A DNA stretch of 64,000 bases, from positions 12,420,001-12,484,000 of the forward strand of contig NC_092573.1 of assembly GCF_037975245.1 (NCBI RefSeq), written 5' to 3'. Under the pieces are notes generated by a model. That model was not told where the DNA came from, made no database searches, and was given only the letters and a program-made list of their open reading frames with translations. Within the stretch, counting starts at the first letter, position 1, and every line of letters starts with the position of its first letter. Below are positions 23,508 to 36,064 of the stretch, in pieces. The DNA is from Apostichopus japonicus. Its lineage: Eukaryota > Echinodermata > Holothuroidea > Aspidochirotida > Stichopodidae. A program made the translations under genes and the position numbers.

Positions 23508-24312
23508 TACGAAATGAAATTTTTAGATTCAAATTATTAAACCACGCGACGATTTGACAAGTACGCATAATATTAATTACACAACAACTATACTACAACT
23601 TACACGGAGTCTTTTCTTTACCGATATAGTGTGACTGTATGTATGTATACAATCCCCCATCCCAGCCATGTATATATGAACAGTTGACCTTCCGAAGGTG
23701 GGGGTGGTGGGGGGGGATAAATATGGGTGGACGGGACTGTATGGGCTTCTATATCGACTTGTTTCTTTTCTGTGCATGATCGAAACTCCGATTCATCACG
23801 CCTATCGGAGCCATCTAGCAGATGATGGGGAAGGGTTTGGTTCTTCTCCCTCTGTGCGTTTTTTGAAGAAAAATGATAAGACCGATTTCCTGCATTCTAG
23901 AGATAAACTCCCAAATCATTATTATAGTATTTGTGTGCGTACGTGCGTGTGTGTGCAGACGTGACATTTGATAACCTCTCTTAACATACAAATCTATGGT
24001 AAAGTGATGTTGTTCCTTTCGATGTAAATTTAACAGAATGTTCAAATTTCGAGAAAAATATAAATCTAGGTGTCACGTGATGTTGTAAATACATCAATGG
24101 ATAAGTTATGGTCATAACATAGGTTCCACCTTCATATAAGGTATTATTATTAATAGTAATTATTAACAAGATAAGATCTGCCTTTTTCTCTCAGTTTAGG
24201 GGATTTTAAACTCCACCGTAGCCGTTTAGAATACAGAGATAATCTTTTGAAAGGCTATAACTTTATGCTTCTATTCATTTCGATGTAAAATTGACCAAAT
24301 ATTCAAATCTCT

Positions 24313-24617
24313 TGAAAAGTGCAAATCTAGTATCTAGCATCTCTTGTTGCAATTTAAAATCCTTCGTGTCTTGAAAGAATCAATAATGGCATCTTATACG
24401 GTTATAAGCCTATTGTTCATCTGATCGATCAAGAATCTCGCTTTATCTAATCACTTACAAAGAACTTTTCAGAGACGCATTGTTTTCTGCTTGCCTTGCA
24501 ACGAGTAAGATTTATTACCCCATCAGTTCAAGCTAAATTTAAATTGGATAATGTTTCAATGTCGTCCGTTAGGTCAGTGGGTCGAGCAGATGACTAAGAA
24601 GCTGATATCTCGAGTTA
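24313..24617. other. Start of the foreign block inside copy B
   Basis: Homology to copy A stops at 24,312. This stretch, up to the large hAT element, shows nothing recognisable. Confidence 0.4.
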
Positions 24618-24625
24618 GTTCGATA

Positions 24626-26802
24626 CAGGGACGTAGCCAAGGGGGGGGGGCAGGGGAGCGACCGCTCCCTCCCTTTCAGTGTCTATTTTTTTTTATACTG
24701 TCGTTTTTTAGCATGGTATTTTGTCAGTGCTCTTTTGATCTTGAATACTCGTCAGCTCCGTTAACTCGATTGTAATCGTAGTAACATTCACGCCTACTGA
24801 TTCAACTACTTACTTAGTTTGGCAGATGCAATTAGCTAAATTTAGCTTATAGCCAATTACAAGCCTACAGTTGGCCACTGCGTAATAAAATACATATTGC
24901 CTACCTAACCGCACTCTATGGAATGTCACGAACTGTATGCACAACAACGTCGACAACGTTCGTTCAATAAGTTGTTGCACGAACAGCATCTTATAAAGCT
25001 AAGCTAGCAATCGTACGTGATACGCACTTCCTATAAAGAATTATTACACTACTAATACACTGCGATAACGATATTTGTTTTTAGGCCACTGCATTTCTGG
25101 CTATATTACAAAATATGAAAGTTTATATTGTCCATCAGTTAAGTTCGTCAAATGTATTAAAGTCCAGACATTGGACAATAAACAAGAATCATCCTACTGG
25201 CAAACTTGTAAAAGAGATGTTTGTCTTTCTGATATATTATGTAAAAGAACATGTAAAAGAATTTAAACAGGAAACAAATCTGCTGATACTGATATCATAT
25301 GATCAGGGCGTAGCCAGTATGTAGCACGATAGTTTCATTCAACACTCTACCCGCCGAAAAAGACAATAGGATTCGATCTTGTCAGTTTTTTAACATGTAG
25401 TTTAGAACCCGTTTACGCAGATAATATTTCAGTTGAGAAAGCACTTGAGAAATTTGCATCAGATGGCAATCGTCGGATAGCTCTCGCCTTCTCCTATTAG
25501 GCTAACTTAAACATTTACTAGCTACAGTTGTATCAAAGACATTTCTGGACTATCTTTGCATCTACAAGTATCAGAAGTTGAAAAGTAAGTAAGACTACTC
25601 TGTACATGTACCTTCAAGGGCGGCGGAACCGGGGGGCACAGGGGGCAAGTATCCCCCACTTTTCCTCAGGTTAAAAATGTGCCCTTTTTCTACATAAAAC
25701 CTGTACTCTTGATCACCTTATTAGGTCAGCGATATTTCAGTAAGAGATCTAATCCTAATTTAGAACTATCAGGGGCGTAGCCAGTATGTAGCACTGTAGG
25801 CCCGGGCCTACACTTTTTTTGGCCAAGTTATCTTTTTTATTAAAACACCCATAATTCAAATCCATAAGCTTGCTGAACGAGTTTAAGAGTCTAGACAGGA
25901 AAAACTATTGAAATGAACGTAGCAAGATTATGGCTAAATTGGGTGACCTATTCTTCTGTCATCTAGGCTGTCATTCATATCGCGTGCGGTTTCATTCAAT
26001 ACTCTACCCGCCGAAAAAGATTAGGATACGATCTTGTCAGTTTTTTAACATCTCCTTAAGAACCCGTTTACGCAGATAAAATTTCAGTTGAGAACATTCC
26101 ACAGTCAAATTAGTTGATTAACAGACTTTATATGTATAGAGCTGCAGCACTTTGTTGCCTGTTGTTGTCACGATCGGCGTTCCAAGTTCCAAAACAGCCT
26201 TTTCGATAAACATTTACTAGCTACAGTTTTATCAAAGAAAATTACTGGCTATGGTTGTATCAAAGACATTTCTGGCCTATCTTTGTATCTACAAGTATCA
26301 GAAGTTGAAAAGTAAGACTACTAAGACGGGGGGGGGCGTCGATGGAGTGATGTGTATACGCAAATAAGATAATACAATCAGATTTATAAAGGGTACTAAA
26401 TATCAGGCTGCATCAGTCCAATCGAATTTCTGCAAAGTGCCCTTTGACGTCGGTGCCCCCCCCCCCCAGATTAAAGGTGCTTCCGCCGCCCTTGTGTACC
26501 TTGCTAATTTTAATACATTATGTATTATTGAATTACGTACTATTTTAACTCGTTTGTTTTTTGGGTTTAAAAGTGATATTGAATGAGGTTTCTCAAGTTA
26601 GCAAGAGGCCAGGGAACCAGAATGAACATTCGGGAAGGGCTGTTTCCTGCCATCTGGGGGGTTTGTAAAACCAAAAATTTTCTTGTACGCTCCGCGCCAA
26701 CCGATGGTGGCGCTCCGCTCAGATAGTCGTGCCTACAACTTTGGAAATCCATATCAATCGCAAAAAGTGCTCCCCCCTTTCAAATTCCTGGCTACGTCGC
26801 TG
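24626..26802. mobile_element. hAT-like element (2.2 kb) hosting a second, nested hAT element
   Basis: The left end is CAGGGACGTAGCCA and the inverted right end is CAGCGACGTAGCCAGG. Flanks are GTTCGATA (24,618-24,625) and GTTCGAGA (26,803-26,810), an 8-bp target duplication with one mismatch. A complete 880-bp element sits inside at 25,615-26,494. No transposase frame is visible. Two internal direct copies of a CAGGGCGTAGCCAGTATG-led segment (from 25,302 and 25,770) indicate repeated insertion or internal duplication. Confidence 0.7.
25615..26494. mobile_element. Nested non-autonomous hAT element (880 bp)
   Basis: The termini are CAAGGGCGGCGGAA in inverted orientation (14 matching bases). They are flanked by a perfect 8-bp duplication TGTACCTT at 25,607-25,614 and 26,495-26,502. 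G and C runs lie just inside both ends. The middle (about 25,770-26,320) repeats sequence found immediately to the left (25,302-25,605), so the element carries, or arose beside, a copy of its surroundings. Confidence 0.88.
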
Positions 26803-26904
26803 GTTCGAGACCCACCAAAGATAGACGAATGTGACAAAATTCTGTTTTGACTTTTCACTCCTTTTTCAGTCTCTTCTTTAAGTATTAGTTCTGAAGTTAG
26901 TTTT

Positions 26905-27080
26905 CTAGCTGATGTGTTGGTTAGAGCGACGGTGTAAGCGAAAGACCTTGCACTGCTAATTGAGTTAACCGTGGCTAGGGTTCGAGACAGGCTGGAGGCA
27001 TAATTTTTCTCCGGCTGTAGGTATGGTGCTTTTTGTGACCTAGGATCCCGTGCCATGTGTCCCTTGTTGTCGTTAACGAA
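26905..27080 (+). repeat. Possible tRNA-derived SINE
   Basis: A TTGGTTAGAGCGACGGTGT segment resembling an A box is followed about 70 bases later by AGGGTTCGAGAC, a good B-box match. No cloverleaf can be drawn, so a tRNA gene is unlikely. Confidence 0.4.
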
Positions 27081-28170
27081 CCCGGGAGGAACCGAGGAGG
27101 GTCGGTTGGTCAGAGGTCGACCAGAAGCGTCCTAAGTGGCTTGCGTGAATCCTTGCCTTTGGCCAGAGGGCGAGACACTCTCTGCGACCGGCATGTGTGC
27201 AGCCCATGACCACTGAATACGAGGTCCAATGAGTCGCTATCCTCTTAAAAATGTACATACGGAAGCTTACAAGTGCCATCTTAATATTTAATATATTTAC
27301 AAAACTATTACTTAAGTTGCGCCATCCTTTTTACTTCCTGCACAAAGAAAGGAAATCCCTTTTGTTGCACAAATCCTGATTGGTAATATTATCTTCTTTC
27401 CCAGTGAAGAGTGCATATTGGTAGTATGACGTAATTTTACATATACTCCTCATTAAGTTATAATTCGCAAAACTGATCAATAGTACTATTTTGTGTATTC
27501 TTCGTGGTTGGAAAGTTTTTCTTTTGGTTAATATCATGTTATAGTGACGTGCATGTATGTTATTGCGCGGTATCGATAAGCAATATTTCCATTTGGTTTT
27601 GTTTCGACTGAACTGTATAAACACTGTATAATTTGTAACAAATATATAATATGAATGTTTCTTAAATGGGAATGGCAGTTAACTGGTTAAGGACTAGAAT
27701 GCAAAATTTAATCAGGTAAAAAGGCAACATGGCCATTACTATATAAATTCGGTGGGGTTTTAACTTCAGGTGAGTCGTTTGCGTCCAGCACCTATCAGGT
27801 ATTATAAGCATTTACGTACACATGTAGAAGCTGGGAGAATGGCGAGGGCGGTGTTGGGAGACACCATGAAATTTGCTCCTGTACCCACTCTTCCCTATAT
27901 ACTCCTGGAAGGGTGGTATTGCCAGGGACGGGACAGCCCCCCCCCCCTCCCCCACCACCCGCGAAGTCAGCTTTTCCCTTCTTCTGGCCGGCACTATAGC
28001 TCTCTATTTTTGTTAACGCTTCCAATCTGAAAACTTATTTACTTGTCTACATAACTTCTACTTAACTTCCTGTACTAGTCAGCTTTTACTATTACATTGC
28101 TCCCCTGCAGGACTTTTCATGCTAAGTAGGAGCTAAGGAGATTTTCGAACGGGGTTGGTGCATGTTTGCG

Positions 28171-29942
28171 TATATGTGTGTTTGTGTGTGTGTGTGTGTA
28201 AGGGGGGGGGGGAAATTGTCCCCTCCATATATGATTTTTTAAATGTTTTCCTTTCTCTTTTTGCTCTGAAAAGTTTCTGACGTCTGGAAAATCTCGTGAC
28301 AAAAGAAGTGAACATTTTTCACAACCCCACTCTTTTGGTGCATGCGCACATGCAGAGTTTGCGGTCCGTCGTAGTTTAAGAATGAAAAGTGTAAAGGTCC
28401 TCTTAACCCATGAACTGGATTATAGAACAAAGACCCCGGCAGCCATTTCATAAAAAGAGAAAAAGAGAACATAAACACAGCCTATGCTTTATAGAGCACT
28501 CATGCCCCTTTCTATGTATGAGAGTGCCAGCCTGAGCCAAAACGTAATTTGTCTGAAGTATTCAATGCATTGGTGTTTAATAAGCACACAAAAAACAGCG
28601 GTCATGTCCTTCGGTGCAAATAAGGCGGCCAGAAGTTTACGGTAGTACGTTGAACTAGACAGTGACGTCAATGAGCGGACGATCGAATAAAGAGAAGCAT
28701 ATGAGACCCACTCATGCGTCAGGGGATGTTACAGTGGTTGAGCCCAGCTGGTACGGTGGTTAAAAAAATGAAGTCGATAGCCCATAGTGCTATGATCTTT
28801 ACTTCAGATGAAAATTAAATGGAAATTATGTTCCCTGTGTAGAGGAACGTGTTAGAACTTTTTGAACGCAAGCGTCAAAAATGCGTATCAAAATTAAAAC
28901 CGGATCAACCTGAACATAACATGGCACGCATGCAACCGCGAGGTAAATAATAAATCTTTTTCAATCAATGTAAAATCCCGTCATACCAGTTGAAAATCTC
29001 TTCAGTCTAACTTAGTGATCAAATCATTTGGTCACTGTTATATTGCTGATTTTGTAATAAGCGTGATATCATTTATTCCAAGACAGAACATTTGGTGCCT
29101 GCAAAAGTAACTCACAGTTTTTACATTAGCATATATACCTTAGAATGTTATTCTACGTTGATCGTTCCTGATATATTTTTGTTCGCAGTGATGGAACGGT
29201 TTGTAACTTAGATTTCTTACTTCTTTGCTAACGAACTTTAATGCAGGTGGATATGGGGGAGGGGGAGGGGGAGGGAGAGACACCCCTTTTCAGGCCTCCA
29301 GACATTCCCCTACATCGGGAATCGGCGTTAATATAAACCCAGGCCATACCTAGGGGCCTACCTAGACAAGAAAGTGATAACTTTCAACAAAAGGCTAAGC
29401 CCCGAGGTAACACGGCGAGGTAATAAGATTCCCCAAGTAAGCGACCCATGTTCGGGATAGAAACTGGAAAATATAGTAAAAATTGCACCAGTATACTCCA
29501 CCTTTCTGAAATGTGAATTCTCATAGGCCTTTGACTTTGAATACCGTGGCAGCTCGTGACTCGGACTTCAAACATATTTCGACATTTTTCTGTGGGTGAA
29601 ATCTGTGCAAAATAGTACACAACGTGCTTCATATACGCGCTCGAACCAAAACAAAATGAAGAGGGGAATCCATGGATTTGAAAATCTCATCTCCTTCGCA
29701 CAATTAAGGCCAATTTGACCTCTGACCTACATTGACATTTGACCTCGATTCTTAACAACCACATAGTACTATCCTAAAATGAGTCCCATTATTTTCTATA
29801 TATCTTGTGGTTTAATGAGTTCCACCAACATACTGACAAAATAGGTAATGGCTAAAATCCAGTTTTTGGGGTACTTGACCGTTGACCTCTGATCTTTGGC
29901 CTATGACGTCACCAATCACTCAGGCACTATTTTTTGTATGGT
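28171..29942. other. Intergenic sequence
   Basis: It starts with a GT run and poly-G (28,170-28,212). A GGGGGA repeat lies at 29,252-29,276. Near 29,700-29,790 and again at 36,087-36,190 are related TTGACCTxTGACCT-rich segments. No exon was recognised. Confidence 0.4.
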
Positions 29943-29950
29943 CAGGCACC

Positions 29951-30388
29951 CAGTGGCGTAGGAAGGTACTTTCCAGGTGGCCTCAGATGCAATTTGGTGC
30001 AATATAGCACACTTCAACACCCACTCCATTTTGTAAATAATTTTGCATTTCCACCTGGCCTTAGATGCAATTTGGTGCTCCAAATGAGATTTTTTTCTGC
30101 CAAAATGTTCTGGGCACCAAGGGCAGTTAGTTCCTTATTGATTATTATCCACAATCGCACAAACAAGTCATCACCATGTTTAGAATAAGATTAGAAAAAA
30201 TCATGACATATTATTTTTATTTTTGAGTGTTATATTAGACTCGATCACTCCCTGATATACAGGATATAGAAATGAAAAAGGGGTTTTCTGACTTGCGAAG
30301 CGGGGAGGGGGGCGGAATGATACTTCCGCGCCCCATATTTTTCACTAGGGGGGCTGGCGCCCCCCAGCCCCCGGTTCCTACGCCCTTG
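29951..30388. mobile_element. hAT MITE (438 bp)
   Basis: The left end is CAGTGGCGTAGGAA and the inverted right end is CAAGGGCGTAGGAA, 12 of 14 identical. Flanks are CAGGCACC (29,943-29,950) and CAGGCACT (30,389-30,396), an 8-bp duplication with one mismatch. Inside, TAGATGCAATTTGGTGC-like sequence occurs twice. There is no coding capacity. Confidence 0.9.
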
Positions 30389-30463
30389 CAGGCACTTACC
30401 CACCACATTTGAACATGACCAGACGTACAATTGTAGGAGGAGTTCGTGCTCTCTTAAATTTAT

Positions 30464-30660
30464 AGACTGAAATTTCAGTCTAATAGACTGAAATTTCAGT
30501 CTAAGAGCGGACGAACTGAGGGACCAGTTCCTTCAGACTGAAATTCAGTCTTAGGAAGGACTGAAAATTTTCAGTCTGTAAAACGACTGATTTTTAGTCT
30601 AGCTAGACTTAATGATTTCAGTGTAACAGGACTGGAATTTACCCTTTCTTAGACTGAAAT
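30464..30660. repeat. Left subterminal array of AGACTGAAATTTCAGTCT palindromes
   Basis: Two perfect 18-bp palindromes occur at 30,464-30,481 and 30,485-30,502, followed by near copies starting around 30,535, 30,562 and 30,645. Such arrays often serve as transposase binding sites in cut-and-paste elements. Confidence 0.85.
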
Positions 30661-31419
30661 TAAGCCAAATTAGATTAGAATCCAGCCTATAAGGTTTAAA
30701 TTATTTTATTCAATTAGACTTTAAAAAAAAAGTGGCTAGACAGAATATCGTCATTTTATAGTTTTAATTCAGGGATTAATAGTCCAATATGCCAGTCAAA
30801 AAACTGCCCAAAGGCACTAAATTGGGACGATTACAGTCGCCCTCCAGGCAGGTTAAAGGAAATTTCCCCATAAAATTGTAAAAATTCCTAAATGGAGTAT
30901 TATTTTAGAAACAACTGGTTAAAAAAGCAGGTTGATAGTTACATATTTTTAACTTAGATTTTGCTTTACAATATACAATAAAACAATAATTCATGGGAAC
31001 ATTCCACTAACTATGGAAATAAGAAAACAAAACACCTGTTTAAAGTTTAAAAACTGTACTAAAACTGTCTTTATTTATTTTCTTGGATACATTTAAGAAA
31101 TATAACAAAAATAATACAAAAGCTAAATTTGTTTGCTTGGGTTTTATTTATGATATCTTAGGTCTAAATAATGGTTATTTACCTAAACTACAAAAATAAA
31201 TTAAATGTAAAGTTTTAGTTATGAAATATTCCAAAAATTAAAGTTGCAATTTTTGTGCCGACGATTTGACATGCAAACTCTATAAATGTGGTCAAGTTTA
31301 CCAGAAATTTCTAATTTGACCATAACTAATTTATTTTGTGTCCTAAAAATTTAAGGATTGAAACATTTATTTTTATAGTTTTATTTAGTTTTAATTTAGT
31401 TTTTATTTAGATTCATACC

Positions 31420-32200
31420 TTTAAGTGAAACCCATGTGCAGCAGTTGCTGCAAATATAATAATAACCAGAACCAATTATGACAGGGCAAGTTCGTTTATC
31501 CTACAGATATCGATATAAAGAATATTAAAATGTAAAACTAAAATTGTACTTCAAGAAAAAATAATGGCAAAGGCCACTTGGAAAGTGACCAACAATGAAC
31601 GGATGCTGGCATAGGCCACTTGGAAAGTGACCGACAATGGACGGATACTGGCAAAGGCAATTTGGAAAGTGACCGACAATGGACGGATACTGGCATAGGC
31701 CAATTGGAAAGTGACCGACACTGGACGAATACTGGAAAAGGCCACTTGGAAAGTGACCGACAATGAACGGATTACAATTGACGGATAACAGATTACACTC
31801 AACTTATGTACAGAGAAGGCAAGTTCCTAAATAAAAAATAATGTATATTAACAACTGGAATATTTTTATATAGTGTCCTAAAAATCTAAGGCTTGAAACA
31901 TTAATTGTTATGTTTTAATTTAAATTCATACTTTTTAAGTGAAACCCATGTGCAGCAGTTGTAGCAAATATAATAATAACCCGAACCAATTATGGCAGGG
32001 CAAGTTCTTTATTATACAGATATTGGTATAACGAAATTTAAAATATTAAACTAAATTGTACTTAAAGAAAAAATAATGGCAAAGGCCACTTGGAAAGTGA
32101 CCAACAATGAACGGATGCTGGCATGGGCGACTTGGAAAGTGACCGACAATGGACGGATACTGGAAAAGGCCATTTGGCCAAGCCCTTCTTCCAAGCTCCA
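31420..32200. repeat. Internal duplication with 42-bp tandem repeats
   Basis: A unit starting AAGTGAAACCCATGTGCAGC at about 31,422 recurs at about 31,937. Each copy ends in tandem 42-bp repeats containing TTGGAAAGTGACCGACAATG: about five at 31,571-31,775 and about three at 32,083-32,180. Since 42 is a multiple of 3, one minus frame stays open but is not a believable gene. Confidence 0.85.
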
Positions 32201-32395
32201 GCCTCTTGTCACCCCAACATTTTTTATACTCCCAACCTCTCCACCTACCCTTCAGGGTTTTCATTTCTGCTGCTTATTCCCAACCCCATCTCTTACCAGC
32301 CCACACCATTCTGACACTCGTTTCTCATAATTGAACCATTTTTGGAAACTGACTGACCCGACAATGGATGGATTACAATTCAGAATTGTACCAAA

Positions 32396-35300
32396 CTAAG
32401 TTATAATACCGATAGTACTGGTGTTTAAATAAACAAAACAATTGTTTACATGACACAACATCAAAATGAAAATACAGCATACAAATAAACACTTGCAACA
32501 CCACTCTAAAAAGCTACTTTTAATTAAATTAATGTTAGATGCCAAGCTACGCAATGGTGCCTTTACTGACGTAGCAGGAATCACTCCATATAAAAAGGCA
32601 GCTAAGAATTCACAGAATTGATGAAGTGCCAAAGCATAATGCACATTAAATGTGTAATGTGCTTTAAATAATCTATCCACTTGTTACTTGTTCCTGCAGG
32701 AATTGGAATTCTATCCGCCAAAAATAAAGAACTGTGACGGATTTTGGGTAGGTCCGAGTGAAAGTATATACAGTTGTACATACTTTCCATCTATTCCGGC
32801 AGCGGTAGCATCAATGCTGGTGTCAAGCTAGAAAGAAATGACAAAAAAATATGTATATTTTACTCCATACTATTAAATTAACATCTGAACATTAGGCAAA
32901 CTGCCAATCTAAATATTCCATGAGACTTCCAGTTTATTCATACGAATAAAATTTTACATAAACTAAACTTCTTACATGATCTCCCTAGAATGTCACTAAA
33001 AATTCACAAACCTTTGACAGGCAACTTTACAAAATTTGGTTATTACAAACCCTGGACAGACTGGCAGAGTGTACCTTCAGTATCAATAATTGTACATCTC
33101 AGACACCTGAAGGGTTCATAAGTCAACCGTTTTTCCATCTCTATCTTTGTTATTCCTTACTAAAAATGGCATATATATTGGTTGGCTTTACATTTAAAAA
33201 TATTATGTCACTTTACTACAATTGTGACCACAATGGGCATTCTCCCCCAAACACCCCTATTAAATTCCCTTTTTGCCGGTTTTCCGCCTTGCTCCACGTT
33301 CTTGTCAGTATCGCTGCCAATCAGACAGTGCTGAATAAATTATTCCTGCTTTACATTGCCATAATAAGTGTTTTTTCCTACTCTATACAAGTCACTTCCA
33401 TTGAGCCATGATGATTATAGAGCCAGTGCCTATACCATTCAGTAGCGCCAATGGAAAAGAGCCATAAGACCCAGTGGATATGATGCTAACCTTAATATAC
33501 ACCAGACAAACTTTTTTCCACATAACAAGCCAATTTTTGTTTAGCCAAGCAAATTTTGTAAAACCAAAACTTTTCCACTAAACGCAGGGGTGTTTATATA
33601 GCATTGAGCAAGGGAATTAACGGTATATTGTCATAAAATACTCACAGGTTTGTTCTGAAGGAAGTACAACAGTGCCCCTGCTCTGCTAGTGGACTGCTGC
33701 TTCTGCTTTAACATAGTCACTGACCTGTGCAGTATATATATAAATGTATATAAAGCACACATATCCTCTGAAAAGAAAATTGAGTTTGAAGTTTTAAACA
33801 TAACCTCCAAGGCATAGTATGTGGCTAATTAAATGCAATAAATCATAGAACAAGTAAATGTGAACAAATGGCACATTCCATAAATAACCTTTTTGAATAT
33901 AATCCAGATAAGTTATACATCCAAATAAATAATTCTGTATTTTCACAAACTATAAAGTTATTGATAAATTGATTTTTTAAAGTTATGGTTCATTGAATTT
34001 TGGATGACAATCTGCTCAAATTAAATTGTGTCATATTTCTAATCGTAAACAGGAAAAAATGTTTATAGTACTTTAAGTGCTTGATTTCAAAGAATATTCA
34101 CAGAAAATTTAACTATGATGTTTATTATTGCCTATATGGTAATAAGAAAAAATAAGAACAATTAAGTTTTCGGTCTTAATTTTAAACCTTTATCTATCAA
34201 GCTGCCACAATTTGCCCAAATTGAGAAAAAGAATAAAATTTAGAACTTTCCAGCCTCTTACCAAGGGGTAATGCCCAAAACGTTATTGATTGGTTAGCTA
34301 GAAAAAGGCATACAAAGAAAACTTTGAAATATGATAGCTATACTAATTTAACTTACTACTATCAGTTTCCTCAAAAGCATCAATCATATTTGCGATAGCT
34401 GGTGAGGTTTTCTTTCTCACTTCTATGATGCGTTCTCTATATCCATCCCACTTTGTGATGAAGTTTTCCCTGGATTCGGCAAACATTAATCGAAACTCCT
34501 CATTTATCTGAAAGAAATGTAAACATTTTATTACTGCAAATCAGAATGCTAGGAGATTTTTCTAGTATCACAATTATGAAACTTACTACATCAGATCTGA
34601 ATTTTGCTTCTTCAGTTATCTTTTGACTGAAAAGAAGGTTATGATTATTAGAAATGCTTGATATAGCGCATTATACGTAAACCGGTCTCAATGCCCTTTA
34701 CAATGGAAAAATGCGCAGCTAGCCTACAGATAACATACTTAACTGGCTGCAAAGCACATCTACCTGCAATAAAGCTACTGAAAAATCGCTGGCACAGGAT
34801 TCAAACCTGCAACCTTCAGCATCTCAGTCTGGTGCTCTACCAACTGAGCTAACCCGTAAAAGGGCCAGCGGCCTGTCATGGACGATTTGATTACCCACGC
34901 CCCACTGGCTTGAATTAGCCAATAATGTCCAACACTCCTATTTTAGATGGGTATGGAAATGTGTTATTATTTTTGTTTGCTACTAATAGATGTGTTAGGC
35001 ATTTATCTGAAACATATTCAAAGAAAAAGAAAGCATTTTCAGTACTTTTCTTTTAAATTACAATTAAAGAAGTGAAAAATCTAGTATTTCTCCATTGACT
35101 GTAATGATAAGTGACCCTACGAAGTGACCAAGTAGAAACCATATTGAGCCCTATAGCACCAGTGCCTAACGGCCGGGTAAATAGCCAATGCCTTTTCACT
35201 TAGGCTAAGTAAACTTGTATGCGCAGCCTGCAGGGTAGGAATAAATTTTCTTCAAAAAAAAAATCATTTATTAAGGACTAACGTTAGGGGCCTAACGTTA

Positions 35301-35687
35301 GGCTAAGCCTTGTTTTTTTCGTTTTAACCGGTACCTATTAATTTCAGTTGGCACACTCTGAATAGGCTTGCCTAATTTAGTAATAATTAGTAAAATATCA
35401 CTAGGCCTAGGCCAACACTAAATTACTCGTAACCAGTGACACAATAGACGTACATGTACGACAGTCTGACAGTACAGTGTATACCGGGCCATAGTATAAC
35501 TATACTAGGCTATAGCCAACTGTACTACTACTGTACTAGGCATAGCATTGTTCTTGTTAACGCTATGACTGCGTATGAGTATGAATCGATTAAAAACGGC
35601 CTGTTTTAATATTACCTTCGAGCAATGATATTACTTCTTCTGCATATCCTTTACCTGCTAAACACGTTCTCAATGTTTCTGCCATTC
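32396..35687 (-). CDS. Unknown spliced gene carried inside the 5.6-kb element, with a damaged last exon
   Basis: Minus-strand exons: 35,618-35,687 (MAETLRTCLAGKGYAEEVIS...), 34,587-34,626 (QKITEEAKFRSDV), 34,357-34,507 (INEEFRLMFAESRENFITKW...), 33,646-33,719 (TMLKQKQQSTSRAGALLYFL...) and a last exon from 32,827 down (LDTSIDATAAGIDGKYVQLY, then IFGG, a stop at 32,711-32,713, and after frame disturbance VDRLFKAHYTFNVHYALAL). Exons 2 to 5 join in frame with good GT-AG sites. The first exon ends in a phase that does not fit exon 2, so an exon is missing or mutated. In the last exon, IPIPAGTS lies in a shifted frame between the two in-frame parts, which implies two compensating frameshifts or assembly errors. 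The LFKAHYxFNxxY motif resembles uncharacterised proteins I cannot name. No catalytic motif was seen. Confidence 0.6.
34755..34870 (-). repeat. tRNA-derived SINE-like insertion in an intron
   Basis: On the minus strand, TTAGCTCAGTTGGTAGAGCA (A box) precedes GGTTTGAATCC (B box) with tRNA-like spacing. The position of the anticodon would read GAG, but neither the anticodon stem nor the acceptor stem pairs. It is a SINE head or tRNA pseudogene. Confidence 0.6.
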
Positions 35688-35869
35688 TTATACCCTCGTG
35701 GAAAGCTTAAAAAGGTTAGTTTTTACACATAAAACGAAGCGTAAATTCTCTCGGTATTCAAGGTAAGTTCAGCTAAGATGGCGAGTCGATTCAACGTTCG
35801 TACGTACCTACGTACGCGGCCGGGCATATGTAGATTAGGATACGTCATTAATTTGGACAGACCGGATTG

Positions 35870-36064
35870 GTTTAACTGTTCAGTCTTCGCATGGACTGAA
35901 ATTAAAATGAGCACGTGACAAAATACAATGATTTTATTGGGTATTGCATTCAGTCTATTGTAGGCTGAATTACGTTCGGAAACAATTCCAGTCTTAGCGT
36001 CTGGAAATCGGTCTTATGGACTGAAATAAATTTCAGTCGAACCTTAGACTGAATTTTTCAGTCT
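35870..36064. repeat. Right subterminal array of AGACTGAAATTTCAGTCT-type palindromes
   Basis: Near copies occur at about 35,881-35,900, 35,950-36,010, 36,018-36,038 and 36,046-36,064 (AGACTGAATTTTTCAGTCT). They mirror the left array and define the element's right end. Confidence 0.8.

Larger units (their letters stand above)
21188..28170 (+). repeat. Long dispersed repeat, copy B (interrupted)
   Basis: This is a second copy of the 772-5,676 unit in the same orientation, about 20.4 kb away. The homologous parts are 21,188-24,312 and 27,705-28,170. In copy A the junction around 5,200-5,215 is continuous, so 24,313-27,704 is foreign to the unit. Copy B keeps the empty sites of A's insertions and carries a solo LTR of its own. 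No intact ORF is present. Confidence 0.78.

Noticed and set aside
31551-31802. Minus-strand ORF with a repeated SIRPLSVTFQVAYA-like unit
   Set aside because: It arises from the 42-bp tandem repeats inside the 5.6-kb element; there is no domain or splice support.
34755-34870. Functional tRNA gene on the minus strand
   Set aside because: A and B boxes are good, but the anticodon and acceptor stems do not pair; a SINE or tRNA relic is more likely.
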